From Polaromonas sp. (GTDB taxonomy: Bacteria; Pseudomonadota; Gammaproteobacteria; Burkholderiales; Burkholderiaceae_C): a stretch of DNA of 64,000 nt. Both the position numbers and the translations under genes were made by a program. Positions 37,506 through 46,631 of the stretch are shown piece by piece. Under the pieces are notes generated by a model that was given only the letters and a program-made list of their open reading frames with translations, was not told the origin of the DNA and ran no database searches. The stretch covers positions 434,001 to 498,000 of the forward strand of contig NZ_JABBPE010000015.1 of assembly GCF_012927455.1 (NCBI RefSeq). Direction: 5' to 3'. Numbering within the stretch: the first letter of the stretch is position 1; every line of letters begins with the position of its first letter.

Positions 37506-38483
37506 GTGCAAGCTTTTTACGCCGACAACTTCGTCCTGCCGCTGCCGCCCGGGCACCGCTTTCCGATGGGCAAGTACGCACTGCTACGCGACCGCGTGGT
37601 ACGGGAACTACCGCAAGTGCGCATCGCCCCGGCTCCCGCCGCCAGCGACGGCGAACTTGCGCTGGTGCACACGCCCTTTTATATAGAGGCCATCTCGCGC
37701 GGCACGCTGCCGGCTCCCGCACAGCGCGAAATCGGCTTTCCCTGGAGCCCGGGCATGGCCGAGCGGGCGCGCCGCTCAGCCGGCGCCACCGTGGCAGCGG
37801 CGCGGCTGGCTTTGGGCCTGACTGCGGGCCTGGCTGAAGGGTCAAAGCCGGAAGGCATCGCGGCCAATATGGCAGGTGGCACGCACCATGCGTATGCGCA
37901 CAAGGGCAGCGGTTTTTGTGTGTTCAACGACTCGGCCGTGGCGGCCCGGCTGATGCAGACGGAATGGGGCAGGGCGCATCAACAAAGGCGCCAGGCCTTG
38001 CAGGTTGCCGTAATTGATCTGGACGTGCATCAAGGCAACGGCACGGCCAGCATTTTTTCCCGTGACCCCAGCGTCTTTACGTTGTCGCTGCACGGCCAAA
38101 AAAATTTCCCCTTCCACAAGGAAGCCAGTGACCTGGATGTCGAATTGCCCGATGGCTGCACCGATGCGCCGTATTTGCAGGCACTGGAGCAGGCGCTCGA
38201 TGAACTGGAGCGGCGCTTTGAGCCCGGGCTGGTGCTGTTTCTGGCGGGCGCCGACCCCTTTGAGGGTGACCGCCTGGGGCGTCTGGCCTTGACATTTGAC
38301 GGGCTGGAGGCGCGCGACCGCCGCGTCTTTGACTGGGCCTGGCAGCGCCGCATCCCGCTGGCCTTTGCCATGGCGGGCGGCTACGGGGTGAATATTGACG
38401 ACACCGTGCAGGTGCAGATGAACACCTGGCGGGTGGCGCTGGAATATTGGCAACGCTGGCAACACTGGAACGGGCCAGCGTAG
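37506..38483 (+). CDS. Histone deacetylase-like (class II / acetylpolyamine amidohydrolase-type) hydrolase
   Basis: 325-residue zinc deacetylase of the arginase/HDAC fold. The catalytic His pair is in AGGTHHAYAHKGSGFCVFND. Zinc ligands are in VAVIDLDVHQGNGTASIF (Asp and His) and FLAGADPFEGDRLG (Asp). The transition-state tyrosine is in AMAGGYGVN. All are intact, so it should be active on an acetylated amine or lysine. The start is a GTG at 37506. It is followed by a thioesterase and a nitroreductase on the same strand. The true substrate is unknown. Confidence 0.9.
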   Translation: MQAFYADNFVLPLPPGHRFPMGKYALLRDRVVRELPQVRIAPAPAASDGELALVHTPFYIEAISRGTLPAPAQREIGFPWSPGMAERARRSAGATVAAARLALGLTAGLAEGSKPEGIAANMAGGTHHAYAHKGSGFCVFNDSAVAARLMQTEWGRAHQQRRQALQVAVIDLDVHQGNGTASIFSRDPSVFTLSLHGQKNFPFHKEASDLDVELPDGCTDAPYLQALEQALDELERRFEPGLVLFLAGADPFEGDRLGRLALTFDGLEARDRRVFDWAWQRRIPLAFAMAGGYGVNIDDTVQVQMNTWRVALEYWQRWQHWNGPA

Positions 38484-38531
38484 TAGCTCACGCCCCACGG
38501 CATCAACTGCGGACTGGCAAAATACACCCTC

Positions 38532-38984
38532 ATGACATCGTCCACCCGACCCCGAGCCGAACCTCGCAGCGCGTACAAGGCTTTTCGCAACATCGGCACG
38601 CGCTGGTCCGACAACGATATCTACGGGCATGTCAACAATGTCGTTTACTACAGCTGGTTTGACACCGCCGTCAACGGCCTGTTAATCGAGCGCGGCGCAC
38701 TGCAGTTGCTTGGCCCTCAGGCCAGTGGCGTGATCGGTCTGGTGGTTGAAACCCAGTGCAACTACTTTGCGCCGCTGGCTTTTCCCGAGCCGGTGGTCGC
38801 GGGCATTCGCGTGGCGCAGCTGGGTTCGTCCAGCGTGCGTTATGAAGTGGCCTTGTTTGCGGCCGATCAAGACCAGCCCTGCGCGGCCAAAGGCCATTTC
38901 ATTCATGTGTATGTCGATCGCGCCACGCGCCGCCCGGCCGCCTTGCCCCCCGAATTACTTGCTGTTTTGGAGACCCTGAAGTGA
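38532..38984 (+). CDS. Acyl-CoA thioesterase (4-hydroxybenzoyl-CoA thioesterase-like hotdog protein)
   Basis: 150-residue single hotdog domain. [20 protein letters not shown] carries the family's catalytic Asp and the HVNN helix start. The remainder has the expected strands ([20 protein letters not shown]). It hydrolyses an acyl-CoA in the cytosol. The stop overlaps the next gene's start (GTGA), indicating translational coupling to the nitroreductase. Confidence 0.88.
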   Translation: MTSSTRPRAEPRSAYKAFRNIGTRWSDNDIYGHVNNVVYYSWFDTAVNGLLIERGALQLLGPQASGVIGLVVETQCNYFAPLAFPEPVVAGIRVAQLGSSSVRYEVALFAADQDQPCAAKGHFIHVYVDRATRRPAALPPELLAVLETLK

Positions 38985-39745
38985 ACCAAGCCTCTTCCGC
39001 TGCCCCGCCCTCAGTGGCCCCCCATCCGGTGGGTGAAGCCTTCCGCAACGAGGCCACCAACCCGGTCGAGCAGGCGATAGAAAGCCGCCAGTCGACGCGG
39101 CAATTTCTGCCTACGGTTGTGCCTCGCGCCACCCTCGAGCGGCTGCTGGAAGTGGCGAGCCGAGCTCCCTCGGGCACCAATACTCAGCCGTGGAAAGCCT
39201 ATGTGCTGCAGGGCGCCAGCAAGGATGCGCTGGTCGCCAAGGTCTGTCAGGCCCACGACGCGCTGCGCGCCAACCCGGCGCTGGCCGCCGAGCACCGGGA
39301 AGAATACGACTACTACCCTGAAAAATGGGTCTCTCCTTACATCGACAGGCGCCGGGAAAACGGCTGGAGCCTGTACGGCTTGTTAGGCATCACCAAGGGC
39401 GACAAGGACAAGATGCACGCGCAGCACCAGCGCAACTTTCGCTTTTTTGACGCGCCGGTGGGCCTGATGTTCACGATTGACCGGGTCATGGGCCGCGGTT
39501 CGCTGATGGACTACGGCATGTTTTTGCAAAACATCATGGTGGCCGCGCGCAGCCATGGTCTGCATACCTGCCCGCAGGCGGCCTGGAACGGCTTTGCCAA
39601 AATCATCCTGCCGCACATCGGTGCCGGTGCCGATGAGATGCTGGTTTGCGGCATGTCGCTGGGCTTTGCCGACGAAACGGCGCTGGTCAATACTTTTTGT
39701 ACCCCGCGTGTGAGCGCAGCGGAATTCACCAAATGGCTGGATTGA
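38981..39745 (+). CDS. Nitroreductase family flavoprotein
   Basis: 254-residue FMN-dependent oxidoreductase. The FMN-phosphate motif [20 protein letters not shown] and [16 protein letters not shown] lie in the N-terminal third. [20 protein letters not shown] and the terminal [15 protein letters not shown] complete the fold. The N-terminus has ~25 extra residues. The GTG start overlaps the thioesterase stop by four bases. Physiological substrate not deducible. A ~156-base gap follows before the Liv-type transporter. Confidence 0.88.
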   Translation: MNQASSAAPPSVAPHPVGEAFRNEATNPVEQAIESRQSTRQFLPTVVPRATLERLLEVASRAPSGTNTQPWKAYVLQGASKDALVAKVCQAHDALRANPALAAEHREEYDYYPEKWVSPYIDRRRENGWSLYGLLGITKGDKDKMHAQHQRNFRFFDAPVGLMFTIDRVMGRGSLMDYGMFLQNIMVAARSHGLHTCPQAAWNGFAKIILPHIGAGADEMLVCGMSLGFADETALVNTFCTPRVSAAEFTKWLD

Positions 39746-39901
39746 TGAGACCCCCACGCTTTTCACTGCGTGTAATGCGCTGCCGCCCGAGGGGGCTGGC
39801 CTTGCTTGGGGCGGCCCGGCGCGGCGGCCGCTGGTGTCCACGCTCGACGCTCTGTTCATTGCAGGCCATGATTTTTTTGCCAGCGGGTCGGCTTTGAAGG
39901 C

Positions 39902-41797
39902 ATGACCTTTTCCGTCGTCCAGCTGCTGGGCGGCCTGTCTTACGCCACCACGCTGTTCCTGATGGCGGCGGGGCTGACGCTGATTTTTGGCGTGACGCGC
40001 ATCGTCAATTTCGCGCATGGCAGCTTTTTCATGCTGGGCGCGCTATTCACGGCGCACTGGGTCACCAACTGGTTTCCGGCCTGGGGCGACAGCCCGCCGC
40101 TGTACCTGATTGCTATGCTTTTAGGAGCTGCTTGCGCAGGACTGGCGGGCGCTGTGGCCGAATTTCTTTTACTAAGGCGACTGGCAGGTGCGCCCGAACT
40201 GTACCAGCTGGTCGCCACCTTCGGCCTGAGTCTGGCGCTGCATGATGCGATGCAGTGGGGCTTTGGGCCTGACGAGGTGTTTGCGCCGCGTTTTCCTGGG
40301 CTCAAGGGTTCGGTGCAAATCGGCGAAGAGTTTTTTCCGGTCTACCAGCTGGTGATGATTGCGCTGGGGCCACTGGTCTGGGGCGGCCTGCACCTGTTGC
40401 TCCAGCGCTCGCGCTTTGGCCAGCGTCTGCGCGCTGCCACGCAAGACCGCGGCATGCTGGCGGCACTCGGCGTCAATCCCAAACCGCTGATGCTGGGTGC
40501 GGTGGTGCTGGGCTGCGCGCTGGCCGGGCTCGGTGGCGCCCTGCAGCTGCCGCGCGAACCGGCGCATTTGCAGATGGACACGAACGTGATCGTCGAGACC
40601 TTTGTGGTGGTCGTGACGGGCGGGCTGGGCAGCATAGGCGGCGCGTTCGTCGCGGCCTTGCTGATTGGCCTGGTGCATGCGTTTGGCACCGCTATTTTCC
40701 CGCAAGCCACCCTGGTGATTGTGTTTTTGACGATGGCAGTCGTGCTGGTGTTCAGACCGCAGGGGCTGCATGGCGTGGCGCTGGCGACGCTCGACAGCGC
40801 TGGCGGCGTGCGCGAGGCGGCGCAGAAGTTTCGCGGCTTGCTGTTGGGGCGACGATGGTTGCTGGCGATGGCTGCAGCTTTGGCGCTGCTGGCGGGCCTG
40901 GCCTGGCTGGGCGGGCCATACTGGCAAACGCTGGCGGCCGATGCGCTGATCCTGATGATTTTTGGCATCAGCTTGCAGGCCATGATGGCGCTCGGTGGCC
41001 TGGTCAGTTTTGGCCATGCCGCGTTTTTTGCGCTGGGTGGCTATGGCGCCGCGCTGTCGCACAGCCTGTGGGGGGCGTCGTTGCCGCTGGCGCTGGCGGT
41101 GGGCTGCGGCGCTGCGCTGCTGGTGGCGGCCGTGTTTGGCGCTGCGGTGGTGCGCAGCGCCGGCGTTTATCTGGCCATGCTGTCGCTGGCGCTGGCGCAA
41201 GTGATCTGGGCCACTGCGACGCAATGGGTCAGCCTGACCGGCGGCGACAACGGCCTGATCGGGCTGACGCTGGTAAGCGAGGCGGGCAGGCCGCTTTTTT
41301 ATGCGCTGCTACTGGCGCTGGCGCTGCTGTCAGTTTTTTTCCTGCGCTTTCTGAGCCGCTCGGTCACGGGTGCGGCGCTGCAGGCCGGGCGCGATGTGCC
41401 TTTGCGCGCTGCGGCATCGGGCTTGCCGGTGAGCTGGCTTAACTACCGCATTTTTGTTGAAAGCGCCGTGTTGGCCGGGCTGGCCGGCGGGCTGTTTGCC
41501 GCGCACAAGGGCGCAGTGTTTCCTTCGCTGGCGGCCGTCTCCACCTCGGTCGATGCCTTGCTGGTGGTGTTGCTGGGCGGCGTGCACCAGCTCTGGGGCG
41601 CGGTGGTGGGCAGCGTGGTGCTGAGTTATCTGGGTGCAGAACTGGGCCGTGAAGTGACCTACTGGCGCGGCTTGCTGGGCCTGTTCATCATGCTGATCAT
41701 GGTGGCCGCGCCATCAGGTCTGCTGGGCTTGCTAGACCGATTGCGGCGCATTGGCAGGCCGCGTCCGTTGAAGCGTGCCGTGAAGGGCGCCGGCTAA
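39902..41797 (+). CDS. Branched-chain amino acid-type ABC permease, fused LivH-LivM
   Basis: 631 residues, twice the usual permease length. Residues 1-295 are LivH-like (MAAGLTLIFGVTRIVNFAHG, GVNPKPLMLGAVVLGCALAG, TGGLGSIGGAFVAALLIGLV). Residues ~315-631 are LivM-like (GISLQAMMALGGLVSFGHAA, AVVRSAGVYLAMLSLALAQV, LAGGLFAAHKGAVFPSLAAV). Both inner-membrane subunits are therefore one chain. Two ATPase genes follow with overlapping starts. No periplasmic binding-protein gene is nearby, so the substrate is open. Residues ~70-84 correspond to a repeat copy. Confidence 0.9.
   Translation: MTFSVVQLLGGLSYATTLFLMAAGLTLIFGVTRIVNFAHGSFFMLGALFTAHWVTNWFPAWGDSPPLYLIAMLLGAACAGLAGAVAEFLLLRRLAGAPELYQLVATFGLSLALHDAMQWGFGPDEVFAPRFPGLKGSVQIGEEFFPVYQLVMIALGPLVWGGLHLLLQRSRFGQRLRAATQDRGMLAALGVNPKPLMLGAVVLGCALAGLGGALQLPREPAHLQMDTNVIVETFVVVVTGGLGSIGGAFVAALLIGLVHAFGTAIFPQATLVIVFLTMAVVLVFRPQGLHGVALATLDSAGGVREAAQKFRGLLLGRRWLLAMAAALALLAGLAWLGGPYWQTLAADALILMIFGISLQAMMALGGLVSFGHAAFFALGGYGAALSHSLWGASLPLALAVGCGAALLVAAVFGAAVVRSAGVYLAMLSLALAQVIWATATQWVSLTGGDNGLIGLTLVSEAGRPLFYALLLALALLSVFFLRFLSRSVTGAALQAGRDVPLRAAASGLPVSWLNYRIFVESAVLAGLAGGLFAAHKGAVFPSLAAVSTSVDALLVVLLGGVHQLWGAVVGSVVLSYLGAELGREVTYWRGLLGLFIMLIMVAAPSGLLGLLDRLRRIGRPRPLKRAVKGAG
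40112..40153 (-). repeat. Dispersed repeat, copy 13, inside the Liv permease gene (diverged)
   Basis: 'gctatgcttttaggagctgcttgcgcaggactgg...cgggcgct' keeps the core and gcgc arm in reverse orientation and is read in frame (IAMLLGAACAGLAGAV). Confidence 0.4.
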
Positions 41798-42555
41798 TGC
41801 TGCAAGTGCAACAGCTGGTCAAGCATTTTGGTGGCATCCGGGCTGTCGATGGCGTGAGCTTCGAAGTTGCGGCGGGGCAGTGCGTGGCGCTGATCGGGCC
41901 AAACGGCGCCGGCAAATCGACCTGCTTTGCCTGCATTGCCGGCCAGTACGCTGTTACCGGTGGCCACCTGGCGTGGCAGGGCCAGTCGCTGGACCGGCTG
42001 GCGCCAAACGCCCGATTGCGCCTTGGCGTGGCGCGCACGTTTCAGGTTGCGCAAGTCTTTGAAGCCCTCACGGTGCTACAAAATGTGCAGCTGGCGACGC
42101 AGGCCAGGCTTGGGCTGCAGGCCATTTCGGCATTTAAAGGGCTGAATGCGCAAGCGCGCGAAGCGGCGCTGGCGCTGCTTGAACAAACCGGCCTGCACGC
42201 GCTGGCTGGCGAGGACGCGCTGAGCTTGCCTTATGGTGCTAAGAAACGGCTGGAACTGGCCGTGGCGTTGGCGGCCAGACCGCAGCTCTTGCTGCTCGAT
42301 GAGCCGGCGGCCGGCCTGGATGAGCACGAGCGTGCCAGCCTGATGCAACTCGTGAAAAAGCTTGCGAGGCAGGGCATGGCCGTGCTGTACACCGAACACA
42401 ACATGGACGCAGTCGCAGGTGTGGCCGACCGCGTGCTGGTGCTGATTGAAGGGCGACTGGCGGCGCAGGGCACGTTTGAAGAGATTGCACGCGACGCCAT
42501 GGTGCGCCGGCTTTATTTAGGTGAAGGTCTGGATCAGGGGAGCGGCCATGCTTGA
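41797..42555 (+). CDS. livG: Branched-chain amino acid-type ABC transporter ATP-binding protein LivG
   Basis: 252-residue ATPase. Walker A is LIGPNGAGKSTCFA. Signature SLPYGAKKRLELAVALA shows the PYG form usual in LivG. Walker B LLLLDEPAAGLDEHE and the H-loop TEHNMDAV are present, along with RLGVARTFQVAQVFEAL, typical of the family. The start overlaps the permease stop by one base (TAATG). Confidence 0.93.
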   Translation: MLQVQQLVKHFGGIRAVDGVSFEVAAGQCVALIGPNGAGKSTCFACIAGQYAVTGGHLAWQGQSLDRLAPNARLRLGVARTFQVAQVFEALTVLQNVQLATQARLGLQAISAFKGLNAQAREAALALLEQTGLHALAGEDALSLPYGAKKRLELAVALAARPQLLLLDEPAAGLDEHERASLMQLVKKLARQGMAVLYTEHNMDAVAGVADRVLVLIEGRLAAQGTFEEIARDAMVRRLYLGEGLDQGSGHA

Positions 42556-43207
42556 GGTGGTAAAGCTCAACGCCTTTTACGGCCAGGCGCAGGCCTTGTT
42601 CGAGGTGTCGCTGCAAGTCAGGGCCGGTGAACTGGTCGTGTTGCAGGGGCTCAATGGTGCAGGCAAGTCGACGCTGCTCAAGGCCTTGATGGGGCTGGAG
42701 CTGCGCAGTGAAGGGCAGATTCGCTACCAGTCAGACCCTGCGGACAAGCGCTTGGTGAACATTGAACGCTGGCAGACCCACCGCCGCGCGCGCGCCGGCC
42801 TGGGTTACGTGGCCGAAGACCGCCGGCTTTTCAGCGGGCTGACGGTGCGCGAGAATTTGCAGATTGCGGCAGGCCCTGATGCGTTGCATCGCCAAGCCAC
42901 GCAAGCGCGCGTGCTCGATCTGTTTCCCGCGCTCAAGACCAAACTGAATCGCCCCGCCGCGCAGATGAGCGGCGGCGAGCAGCAGATGCTGGCGATTGCC
43001 CGCACGCTGATGACCGAGCCCCGGCTTTTGCTGCTTGATGAACCGTGCGAAGGGATTGCGCCGGTGCTTGTCGAATCGATTCGCGATGCCTTGCTGGCAC
43101 TCAAGGACCAGGGCATGCCCATGCTGGTGGTGGAGCAAAACCGCCTGCTGGCGGCCAAGGCTGATCGTCTTCTGGTGCTGGTTGCGGGTAAAGTCAGAGG
43201 TTCATGA
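42548..43207 (+). CDS. livF: Branched-chain amino acid-type ABC transporter ATP-binding protein LivF
   Basis: 219-residue ATPase, slightly short at the C-terminus. Walker A VVLQGLNGAGKSTLLKAL, signature MSGGEQQMLAIARTLM, Walker B LLLLDEPCEGIAPVLVESI and H-loop VVEQN are all present. GLGYVAEDRRLFSGLTVREN is the LivF hallmark. The ATG lies inside the livG end (8-base overlap), so the three transporter genes form one translationally coupled operon. Confidence 0.93.
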   Translation: MLEVVKLNAFYGQAQALFEVSLQVRAGELVVLQGLNGAGKSTLLKALMGLELRSEGQIRYQSDPADKRLVNIERWQTHRRARAGLGYVAEDRRLFSGLTVRENLQIAAGPDALHRQATQARVLDLFPALKTKLNRPAAQMSGGEQQMLAIARTLMTEPRLLLLDEPCEGIAPVLVESIRDALLALKDQGMPMLVVEQNRLLAAKADRLLVLVAGKVRGS

Positions 43208-43297
43208 AAAAGGACCGGCCTTCAGGGGCGGTTAATCTTTTTCCTGTCCGTTTTTTCCTGTTTCATTTTCATCCCATTTTCTCAAAAAGGACACACC

Positions 43298-43648
43298 ATG
43301 ACGACCACTACGACGCCATCCGGATTGCAGTACGAGGACACCGTGCTGGGCACCGGCGCCATTGCCAAGGCTGGCCAGCAAGTCAAGGTGCATTACACCG
43401 GCTGGCTTTTCAATGATGGCGTGCAGGGGGCCAAATTTGACTCCAGCAAAGACCGCGGCCAGCCGTTCCAATTCGCGCTCGGCGCCGGCCAGGTGATCAA
43501 GGGTTGGGACGAAGGCGTGCAGGGCATGTCGGTGGGTGGCACGCGCCGCCTGATCATTCCGGCAGAACTGGGCTACGGTGCACGCGGCGCGGGTGGTGCG
43601 ATTCCACCTAACGCCACCTTGCTGTTTGAGGTGGATTTCCTGGGCTGA
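43298..43648 (+). CDS. FKBP-type peptidyl-prolyl cis-trans isomerase
   Basis: 116-residue single FKBP domain without a signal peptide, so cytosolic. GQQVKVHYTGWLFNDG, FQFALGAGQVIKGWDEGVQG, the RRLIIPAELGYGARGAGGAI segment and PPNATLLFEVDFL hold the aromatic active-site residues. It catalyses Xaa-Pro isomerisation. AAGGA lies 10 bases before the ATG. Confidence 0.95.
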   Translation: MTTTTTPSGLQYEDTVLGTGAIAKAGQQVKVHYTGWLFNDGVQGAKFDSSKDRGQPFQFALGAGQVIKGWDEGVQGMSVGGTRRLIIPAELGYGARGAGGAIPPNATLLFEVDFLG

Positions 43649-43887
43649 AGCTGTCGGGTCTGCGTCTGATGGGCACTTCTGGAAATTCAGATTTTCCGGA
43701 TGAAGTGCAAGGCGCACGGAGCGCAGCAAGCGGCGCGTACTTTGGGGTTTTTGGGGTCAGAGCCCAAATTCGCCGAGCTTTGGGCTCGCCCAGTGGGTAC
43801 GGTGCAATGCACCGCAGCGAAATTGGTGTCGCACCCCAATAACCCTCGCGCAGCGCCGCAATTCGCCCAAAAAATGAATTTACGGAA
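43649..43887. other. Intergenic region with imperfect hairpins
   Basis: 239 bases before pncB. It contains an imperfect inverted repeat (acttctggaaa...tttccggatgaagt, 43676-43705) and a short hairpin (cggtgc-aat-gcaccg, 43799-43813). A 65-codon open frame overlaps it but has no recognisable family. It may be a non-coding repeat-type element. Confidence 0.35.
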
Positions 43888-45096
43888 ATGCCCATGATCA
43901 TCACCAGCCTGCTCGACACCGACCTGTACAAGTTCACCATGATGCAGGTGGTGCTGCACCAGTTTCCGGGTGCCGAGGTGGAGTACCGCTTCAAGTGCCG
44001 CAATGCGGGCGCCCCCGGCATCGGTGACCTGGCGCCTTTTGTCAGCGAGATTCGCGAAGAAATTCGCGGGCTGTGCAGTTTGCATTTTCAGGATACCGAA
44101 CTGGCTTTCCTGAAAGCGATGCGCTTCATCAAGAGCGATTTTGTTGATTTTCTGGGCCTGTTTCGGCTCAACGAAAAATATGTGAGTGTCACTGCCCTGC
44201 CTTCGGGCGAGATTGAAGTGTCAATCAAAGGGCCGTGGCTGCACACCATCCTGTTTGAAATTCCGGTGCTGGCCATCATCAACGAGGTCTACTTTCGCAA
44301 CACGCAACAGCAGCCCGATGTGACCGAGGGGCGGCAACGGCTGGATACCAAAATCAAGCAGTTGCAGGCCGCAGGTCACGGTCAAGGTGAGCCGAAAATT
44401 GCCGACTACGGCACGCGCCGGCGCTTTGGCAGAGTGTGGCATGAAGAAGTGTTGCGCACGCTGACGACCCGGTTGGGTGCAGGCGCTGCCGGGCAATTGG
44501 CTGGCACCAGCAATGTGCTGTTGGCCATGAAGCTGGGCTTGACGCCGCTGGGCACCATGGCGCACGAGTATCTGCAGGCCTGCCAGGCGATTGGGCCGCG
44601 ACTGCGCGACAGCCAGGTGTTTGGCTTTGAATCGTGGGCAAAAGAGTACCGCGGCGATCTGGGTATTGCACTGTCGGACGTGTACGGCATGAGTGCCTTT
44701 CTGCGCGACTTTGACCTGTATTTTTGCAAGCTGTTTGACGGTTCCCGCCATGACAGTGGCGATCCGTTCGAGTGGGGTGAGCGCATGCTTGCGCACTACG
44801 CAAAAAACCGTGTCGACCCTCAAACCAAGACGCTGATTTTCAGCGACGCGCTGACGATTCCCCGCACCATTGAGCTTTACCGACGGTTCAAGGGGCGCTG
44901 TCAGCTGGCATTCGGTATCGGCACCAACCTGACCAATGACCTCGGTTACGAGCCGCTGCAGATCGTCATCAAGATGGTGCGTTGCAACGGTCAGCCGGTG
45001 GCCAAACTGTCGGATACGCCTTCCAAAAACATGTGCGAAGACGAAAAGTACCTGGCCTATCTGCGCCAGGTGTTTGAGATACCCACGACGGCATGA
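43888..45096 (+). CDS. pncB: Nicotinate phosphoribosyltransferase
   Basis: 402-residue enzyme of NAD salvage that converts nicotinate plus PRPP to nicotinate mononucleotide with ATP. Typical segments are [20 protein letters not shown] at the N-terminus, [20 protein letters not shown] around the phosphorylated region, [20 protein letters not shown], and [16 protein letters not shown] for phosphoribosyl binding. Length is as expected. An ATG two codons in (MIITS) is an alternative start. Confidence 0.95.
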   Translation: MPMIITSLLDTDLYKFTMMQVVLHQFPGAEVEYRFKCRNAGAPGIGDLAPFVSEIREEIRGLCSLHFQDTELAFLKAMRFIKSDFVDFLGLFRLNEKYVSVTALPSGEIEVSIKGPWLHTILFEIPVLAIINEVYFRNTQQQPDVTEGRQRLDTKIKQLQAAGHGQGEPKIADYGTRRRFGRVWHEEVLRTLTTRLGAGAAGQLAGTSNVLLAMKLGLTPLGTMAHEYLQACQAIGPRLRDSQVFGFESWAKEYRGDLGIALSDVYGMSAFLRDFDLYFCKLFDGSRHDSGDPFEWGERMLAHYAKNRVDPQTKTLIFSDALTIPRTIELYRRFKGRCQLAFGIGTNLTNDLGYEPLQIVIKMVRCNGQPVAKLSDTPSKNMCEDEKYLAYLRQVFEIPTTA

Positions 45097-45169
45097 GGCA
45101 CTAGCCCGACCAAGGCGGGCTGCGCGCGCCGCCGGAGTCAACACAAAAAATAATAGCCAGGAGACATCA

Positions 45170-46582
45170 ATGAAAGCTTTACGTTGGACGGCCGCCCTAG
45201 GCCTGCTGCTTGTCTGGCCCGGTGTGTCGTTCGCGGCCGAACTCGATGGCAGCCAGCTCTCCGCGCTGTGGGGTGTTCCCTTTGCCGGTTTGCTGCTTTC
45301 AATTGCGCTGCTGCCTTTGGTCGCGCCTTTCTTTTGGCACCACCATTTCGGCAAAATCACTGCGGCCTGGGCGCTGGCCTTCCTGCTGCCCTTTGCAGGG
45401 ATCCACGGCGCCGGTCTGGCGTCCGTCAGTTTTGTGCATGCTTTACTGGCCGAATACATTCCTTTCATTTTTTTACTGACGGCGCTGTTTACCGTGGCGG
45501 GCGGCATTCATATCCGGGGCAATCTGCACGGCAGCCCGGGGCTGAACACGGCCATCCTGGCCATCGGCGCCGTACTGGCCAGCTTCATGGGCACCACGGG
45601 CGCTTCCATGCTGCTGATTCGCCCGCTGATCCGCGCCAACGAAAACCGGGCGCACAAAGCGCATGTGGTGGTGTTTTTCATCTTCATCGTTTCGAACGCC
45701 GGCGGCTCGCTGACGCCGCTGGGCGATCCGCCGCTGTTTCTGGGCTTTCTCAAAGGGGTGGATTTTTTCTGGACCGTGAGCCACATCTTTCCGGAAACGC
45801 TGTTTCTGGTGGGTTCCCTGCTGGCGCTGTTTTACGCGCTTGACTGGTGGTTCTACCGTCACAAGGAAGAAGTCACGCGGTCAGGCCTCACACCCGACCC
45901 GACGCGCATCGGCTTCGACGGCGCACGCAACTTCTGGTTGCTCGCTGGCGTGGCGGCGCTGGTGCTGCTCAGCGGCTTGTGGAAGTCGTCCGTGGTGTTC
46001 AACATCGCCGGCACCGAGATCGGCCTGCCCGGCTTGGTGCGCGATGCGGGCCTTATCCTCATCACTTTTATGTCGCTGAAAATCACGTCGGCCAAGGTGC
46101 ATGCCGACAACCAGTTTTCCTGGGACCCCATGGCTGAGGTAGCCAAGCTGTTCGCCGGCATTTTTCTGACCATCATTCCGGTGATTGCCATGCTCAAGGC
46201 AGGCAGCAGCGGCCCATTTGGCGCCGTGGTGTCAGCCGTGACACGAGCGGACGGCTCGCCCGACCCCGCCATGTATTTCTGGGCCACCGGGGCCCTCAGC
46301 TCCTTTTTGGACAACGCTCCGACCTATCTGGTGTTTTTCAATACAGCCGGCGGCGACCCGCAGGTGCTGATGACGGCGCTGGCGCCAACGCTGGCGGCCA
46401 TTTCCGCCGGCGCCGTTTTCATGGGCGCCAACACCTACATCGGTAATGCGCCCAATCTGATGGTCAAGGCGATTGCAGAAGACCGCGGCGTCAAGATGCC
46501 GAGTTTCTTCGGCTACATGGCCTGGTCGGGCGGCGTGCTGATTCCGCTGTTCATCCTTATGACCTTCATCTGGTTCAGATAG
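45170..46582 (+). CDS. Sodium/proton antiporter-like membrane protein (NhaD/ArsB-CitMHS ion transporter superfamily)
   Basis: 470-residue protein with an N-terminal signal-like segment and about 12 membrane helices. FIFIVSNAGGSLTPLGDPPL is the hairpin signature of the ion-transporter superfamily to which NhaD belongs. Its counterpart in the second half is WATGALSSFLDNAPTYLVFF, followed by AISAGAVFMGANTYIGNAPNL. AGGAGA before the ATG at 45170 supports the start; open sequence upstream overlaps pncB and is rejected. Probably exchanges Na+ for H+, though an organic-acid substrate cannot be excluded. Confidence 0.82.
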   Translation: MKALRWTAALGLLLVWPGVSFAAELDGSQLSALWGVPFAGLLLSIALLPLVAPFFWHHHFGKITAAWALAFLLPFAGIHGAGLASVSFVHALLAEYIPFIFLLTALFTVAGGIHIRGNLHGSPGLNTAILAIGAVLASFMGTTGASMLLIRPLIRANENRAHKAHVVVFFIFIVSNAGGSLTPLGDPPLFLGFLKGVDFFWTVSHIFPETLFLVGSLLALFYALDWWFYRHKEEVTRSGLTPDPTRIGFDGARNFWLLAGVAALVLLSGLWKSSVVFNIAGTEIGLPGLVRDAGLILITFMSLKITSAKVHADNQFSWDPMAEVAKLFAGIFLTIIPVIAMLKAGSSGPFGAVVSAVTRADGSPDPAMYFWATGALSSFLDNAPTYLVFFNTAGGDPQVLMTALAPTLAAISAGAVFMGANTYIGNAPNLMVKAIAEDRGVKMPSFFGYMAWSGGVLIPLFILMTFIWFR

Positions 46583-46631
46583 ATTCGGCTCTTTTTTCTT
46601 TTCACCGTTCAAAACAAGTAAGGAACAACCC

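Noticed and set aside
43700..43897. 65-codon frame before pncB
   Set aside because: It overlaps the pncB start, has no ribosome site and lies in a structured intergenic segment.
44936..45169. 78-residue N-terminal extension of the antiporter-like protein
   Set aside because: It overlaps pncB; the ATG at 45170 has AGGAGA and begins a signal-like helix.
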